NCBI GenBank assembly: GCA_017421885.1
Contig: JAFOHJ010000262.1
Location: forward strand, 1 to 9,565
From: Clostridia bacterium
GTDB taxonomy: Bacteria > Bacillota_A > Clostridia > Oscillospirales > Butyricicoccaceae
DNA length: 9,565 nt
Direction: 5' to 3'
Shown: positions 7,469 through 9,565 of the stretch, piece after piece
Layout of the letters: every line of letters begins with the position of its first letter
Position numbering within the stretch: position 1 is the stretch's first letter
Notes under the pieces: generated by a model
What the model saw: the letters and a program-made list of their open reading frames with translations, nothing else
Databases searched by the model: none
What the model was told of the DNA's origin: nothing
Program-made: the position numbers and the translations under genes

Positions 7469-7506
7469 AAAATGAATAGTGTCATTATACAATAGATATG
7501 GCGAAA
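7456..7506 (-). promoter_or_regulatory. 9-bp inverted repeat that competes with the leader hairpin
   Basis: TTTCGCCAT (minus strand, 7506-7498) is the exact reverse complement of ATGGCGAAA (7464-7456). The second copy covers part of the left arm and the loop of the leader hairpin, so the two structures exclude each other, as in terminator/antiterminator pairs. It works only in a transcript begun to the right of 7506, i.e. upstream of the TATAAT promoter; otherwise it may be a DNA-level operator or chance. Confidence 0.35.
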
Positions 7507-7512
7507 AAACAA
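7484..7512 (-). promoter_or_regulatory. Predicted sigma-A promoter of the rnf operon
   Basis: On the minus strand TTGTTT (7512-7507) is followed after exactly 17 bases by TATAAT (7489-7484), a perfect -10. Transcription would start near 7477 and leave a leader of about 84 bases before rnfC. The -35 is weak, matching three of six bases. Confidence 0.6.
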
Positions 7513-7552
7513 CACTTTTGAAGTAAAAAAGATATGAATAATGCGCAAAATA

Positions 7553-7570
7553 CTGTTAAAAAAGTAACAT
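7553..7570. promoter_or_regulatory. Rex-like operator, box 1
   Basis: Core GTTAAAAAAGTAAC (7555-7568). It matches 11 of 14 defined positions of the clostridial Rex consensus TTGTTAANNNNTTAACAA. It lies exactly 21 bases from box 2, two helical turns, so both would face the same side. A possible minus-strand -35 (TTAACA, 7559-7554) overlaps it. Confidence 0.45.
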
Positions 7571-7573
7571 TTT

Positions 7574-7591
7574 GTGTTAAAAAACTAACGC
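7574..7591. promoter_or_regulatory. Rex-like operator, box 2
   Basis: Core GTTAAAAAACTAAC (7576-7589), matching 10 of 14 defined positions of the Rex consensus. The core differs from boxes 1 and 3 at one base only, which argues for one shared regulator even if it is not Rex. Confidence 0.42.
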
Positions 7592-7622
7592 CTTTTGACA
7601 TCTTTTTCACAGTTGACAAATG

Positions 7623-7631
7623 TGATAAAAT
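7623..7631 (+). promoter_or_regulatory. Possible extended -10 promoter for the peptidase gene
   Basis: TGATAAAAT contains a TGn extension and TAAAAT, five of six bases of the -10 consensus. No good -35 lies 16-18 bases upstream; the two TTGACA copies are at the wrong spacing (25 and 7 bases). The start would be near 7638, giving a leader of about 97 bases. Confidence 0.35.
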
Positions 7632-7641
7632 ATAGTCTGAG

Positions 7642-7660
7642 GAACAATTTGTTTTTGTTC
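7642..7660. repeat. Inverted repeat GAACAA-N7-TTGTTC in the peptidase leader
   Basis: Two perfect 6-base arms (7642-7647 and 7655-7660) are separated by TTTGTTT, directly after the proposed transcription start. It could be an operator or a small RNA hairpin; no known consensus fits clearly. Confidence 0.35.
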
Positions 7661-7700
7661 ATAATTAGTATAGCGGTAATCGGTAAGATAATCAAGAAAA

Positions 7701-7718
7701 ATGTTAAAAAATTAACGA
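7701..7718. promoter_or_regulatory. Rex-like operator, box 3, before the peptidase ribosome site
   Basis: ATGTTAAAAAATTAACGA has perfect arms GTTAA-N4-TTAAC and matches 12 of 14 defined positions of TTGTTAANNNNTTAACAA, the best of the three boxes. It ends 4 bases before the AAGGAG of the peptidase gene, a position suited to blocking transcription elongation. Confidence 0.55.
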
Positions 7719-7734
7719 AAATAAGGAGCAAATT

Positions 7735-9432
7735 ATGAGAGTAGCAGAAATACCCTATGAAAGACTCGACATTCCTCATTTTGTCGAACTTGCCGGCGAG
7801 ATGACAAAAAAGCTCAGGGCTGCCGGAACGCCGGAAGATGCCATTGCTGTCATGCTGGAGTATTCAAAAGCCGAAAGAAGGATCGCCACAATGACCGGTC
7901 TTTCATCGATCCGATCTTCGCAGAACACAGCAGATGAGTTCTATGAAGGGGAAGAGGAGTATTATGCCGGCGCCATGCCCCAGCTTTTTGAGAGGCTCAA
8001 CGGATTTTATATGGCCATGCTTGAGAGCAAGTTCCGTCCTCAGCTGGAGGAAAGGTTCGGAAAGGTGGCATTCATCAATGCCGAGATCACACTGAAGACC
8101 ATTTCGCCCGAGATACTTGGCATGCTTCAGGAAGAAAGCCTTCTTGCCATTGAATATCAGAAGCTTCAGGGGTCGCTGACAGTTGAGTTCAGAGGGGAAA
8201 CATACCCCGTTACAAAGATGGGTCTGTTCAAGAGCTCGAGCGACAGGGAAACACGAAAGGAAGCATTCGAGGCAGAAGGCCGTGCATACATGTCGAAGGC
8301 GGCCGAATATGATGATATTTATAACCGAATGGTAGCTATCCGCACAAAAATCGCAAAAACATTGGGCCATGACAACTTCACCCCTCTCGGATATCTGAGA
8401 ATGACACGAAACAGCTATGATCCCGAGATGGTAAGAAACTTCCGTGAGCAGGTAAAGCGCGATGTTGTGCCTCTGGTTGCAAAGCTTAAAGAGCTTCAGG
8501 CAGAAAGACTCGGCATAGATCATATCATGTTCTATGACAGCGAGATCAAAACACTCGAGGGCAACCCCAAGCCTGTTGTTGAAGACGACGAGCTTTATGC
8601 AAGAGGCGTTGCTATGTATCGCGAGCTTGATCCCCAGGCGGCTGAAATGATCAACGGAATGGACAGCATGGGAGCCTTTGATCTTTACTCCCGAGAGAAT
8701 AAGATGAGCGGCGGCTATTGTTCGACCCTGCCTGAATACAGAACTCCCTTTATCTTTGCCAACTTTAACGGCACAGCAGGCGATGTTGAGGTATGTACAC
8801 ATGAAGGCGGACATGCTTTTGCTGCGTCCATCATGCTTAAGGATGACGAGATGCTGGGTCTCAGCGAGCCTACACTCGAGAGCTGCGAAGTTCATTCCAT
8901 GTCTATGGAGTTCCTCTGCTGGCCGTATCTCGAGCGCTTCTATGGCGAAAGAACTGAAAAGGCTAAGCTTATCCATCTGATCGGTGCCCTCGAATTCCTG
9001 CCTTACGGATGCATGGTAGATGAGTTCCAGCATATCGTATACGATAATCCCGATATGACACCTTCGCAGCGCCATGAAGAGTGGGCAAAGCTTGAAAAGG
9101 TCTATCGTCCGTATATTGATTTCAGCGGTATTCCCTTCTACGGAGAGGGACGCACATGGCAGCGCCAGCTTCATATCTATACAAATCCCTTCTATTATAT
9201 CGACTATTGTCTGGCTCAGACTGTAGCCCTTGAAGTTATGGAGATCATGACAACAAAGGGCTGGCAGGCAGCATGGGATGCCTATATGGCCTACACATCT
9301 CAGGGCGGCAGTGAGACATTTGTAGGACTTGTTTCCAAGGCGGGCCTCCGTGTACCCTTCAATGATGGAGCTCTTGAGGGAAGTGTAAGAGCAGCAGCCG
9401 GTTATATTGAAGGTAATATTGGTATTCTCTGA
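7735..9432 (+). CDS. pepF: M3-family oligoendopeptidase F
   Basis: The 565-residue protein is a zinc metallopeptidase of the M3 oligoendopeptidase F family; these cut short peptides in the cytoplasm during peptide turnover. Seen: the zinc motif HEGGH (H356, E357, H360) in VCTHEGGHAFAAS; E385 in ESCEVHSMSMEFL, 25 residues further, as the third ligand; and the C-terminal FYYIDYCLAQTVALEVM (486-502), typical of the family and carrying the substrate-binding tyrosines. The N-terminal half is mostly helical, as expected. There is no signal peptide or membrane helix. AAGGAG (7723-7728) lies 6 bases before the ATG. It is divergent from the rnf operon and alone in its transcript as far as seen; no terminator hairpin is visible after its TGA. 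The length is normal for the shorter clostridial form. The symbol is used in the family sense. Confidence 0.93.
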   Translation: MRVAEIPYERLDIPHFVELAGEMTKKLRAAGTPEDAIAVMLEYSKAERRIATMTGLSSIRSSQNTADEFYEGEEEYYAGAMPQLFERLNGFYMAMLESKFRPQLEERFGKVAFINAEITLKTISPEILGMLQEESLLAIEYQKLQGSLTVEFRGETYPVTKMGLFKSSSDRETRKEAFEAEGRAYMSKAAEYDDIYNRMVAIRTKIAKTLGHDNFTPLGYLRMTRNSYDPEMVRNFREQVKRDVVPLVAKLKELQAERLGIDHIMFYDSEIKTLEGNPKPVVEDDELYARGVAMYRELDPQAAEMINGMDSMGAFDLYSRENKMSGGYCSTLPEYRTPFIFANFNGTAGDVEVCTHEGGHAFAASIMLKDDEMLGLSEPTLESCEVHSMSMEFLCWPYLERFYGERTEKAKLIHLIGALEFLPYGCMVDEFQHIVYDNPDMTPSQRHEEWAKLEKVYRPYIDFSGIPFYGEGRTWQRQLHIYTNPFYYIDYCLAQTVALEVMEIMTTKGWQAAWDAYMAYTSQGGSETFVGLVSKAGLRVPFNDGALEGSVRAAAGYIEGNIGIL

Positions 9433-9448
9433 TAAAGCAATAAAACTC

Positions 9449-9476
9449 TTGATATCAGGAAAAAACGGAGTATAAT
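9449..9476 (+). promoter_or_regulatory. Predicted promoter of the downstream gene
   Basis: TTGATA (9449-9454), a 16-base spacer and a perfect TATAAT (9471-9476). Transcription would start near 9483, about 52 bases before the next ATG. It directly follows pepF, which lacks a visible terminator. Confidence 0.65.
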
Positions 9477-9496
9477 AAAATTAGATAGTGATATAA

Positions 9497-9507
9497 TTAA
9501 CCGTTAA
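9497..9507. promoter_or_regulatory. Short palindrome TTAACCGTTAA after the promoter
   Basis: TTAAC and GTTAA arms around one base, about 14 bases after the predicted start site. The half-sites are those of the Rex-like boxes but in the opposite order, so it is not a Rex box; it may be an operator or chance in AT-rich DNA. Confidence 0.2.
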
Positions 9508-9534
9508 ATGCAATGGTAAAAGGAGTTTGGAGAT

Positions 9535-9565
9535 ATGAGTAAGAGAATAATCACCATCAGCCGTC
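9535..9565 (+). CDS. Start of a probable cytidylate kinase-like protein, 3' partial
   Basis: Only ten codons are visible, reading MSKRIITISR. This matches the usual opening of the cytidylate kinase-like family (MKRIITISREFGSGG), in which the glycine-rich nucleotide loop follows at once. AAAAGGAG (9518-9525) lies 9 bases before the ATG, and a promoter stands upstream. With so few residues the family call is tentative, but the presence of a gene is well supported. Confidence 0.6.
   Translation, partial: MSKRIITISR

Larger units (their letters stand above)
7394..7734. other. Divergent AT-rich control region between rnfC and pepF
   Basis: These 341 bases hold no supported gene. They contain the rnf promoter, a terminator-like hairpin in the rnf leader, three Rex-like boxes, an extended -10 element for the peptidase gene, two copies of TTGACA 18 bases apart (7595 and 7613) that lack a well-spaced -10, and several smaller inverted repeats. 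Confidence 0.85.

Noticed and set aside
7903..9174. Long minus-strand open frame opposite pepF (423 codons)
   Set aside because: Antisense to the well-supported peptidase gene; the cysteine- and histidine-rich translation has no domain pattern.

Overview
The window looks like chromosomal DNA of an anaerobic Bacillota, most likely class Clostridia. The reasons are the rnf gene order C-D-G-E-A-B typical of clostridial Rnf clusters, strong AAGGAGG-type ribosome binding sites before nearly every gene, a TTG start, an AT-rich intergenic region against fairly balanced coding DNA, and an oligoendopeptidase F and a BlaR1-type sensor protease of the kind common in this class. No mobile element, CRISPR array, tRNA or rRNA is visible.

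Layout. (1) Positions 1-1280, plus strand: the 3' part of a BlaR1/MecR1-like (M56) membrane protease whose C-terminal sensor region is a LytM/M23 fold lacking most zinc ligands. (2) 1286-1329: a 12-bp-stem terminator serving both converging transcripts. (3) 1338-7393, minus strand: one operon, read from the right as rnfC, rnfD, rnfG, rnfE, rnfA, rnfB and then a membrane-anchored glycoside-hydrolase-like protein. Genes overlap or are spaced by at most about 25 bases. (4) 7394-7734: an AT-rich divergent control region with a promoter for the rnf operon, a terminator-like hairpin in its leader, and three copies of GTTAAAAAA[G/C/T]TAAC that resemble clostridial Rex operators. (5) 7735-9432, plus strand: an M3-family oligoendopeptidase F. 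(6) 9449-9565: a good promoter and the first ten codons of a gene resembling the cytidylate kinase-like family.

How the genes work together. The Rnf complex couples electron flow from reduced ferredoxin to NAD+ with export of Na+ or H+; all six subunits are present and appear intact. Rex-like boxes fit this, because Rex represses genes according to the NADH/NAD+ ratio and Rnf makes NADH. The peptidase gene shares the control region and has the best Rex-like box just upstream of its ribosome binding site. The glycoside-hydrolase-like gene sits where the operon ends and has no obvious role in electron transfer.

Most worth a second look: the sensor protease with a degenerate M23 domain, the Rex-like boxes, and the terminator hairpin with a competing 9-bp pairing in the rnf leader. 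The core Rnf operon itself is a well-known system.
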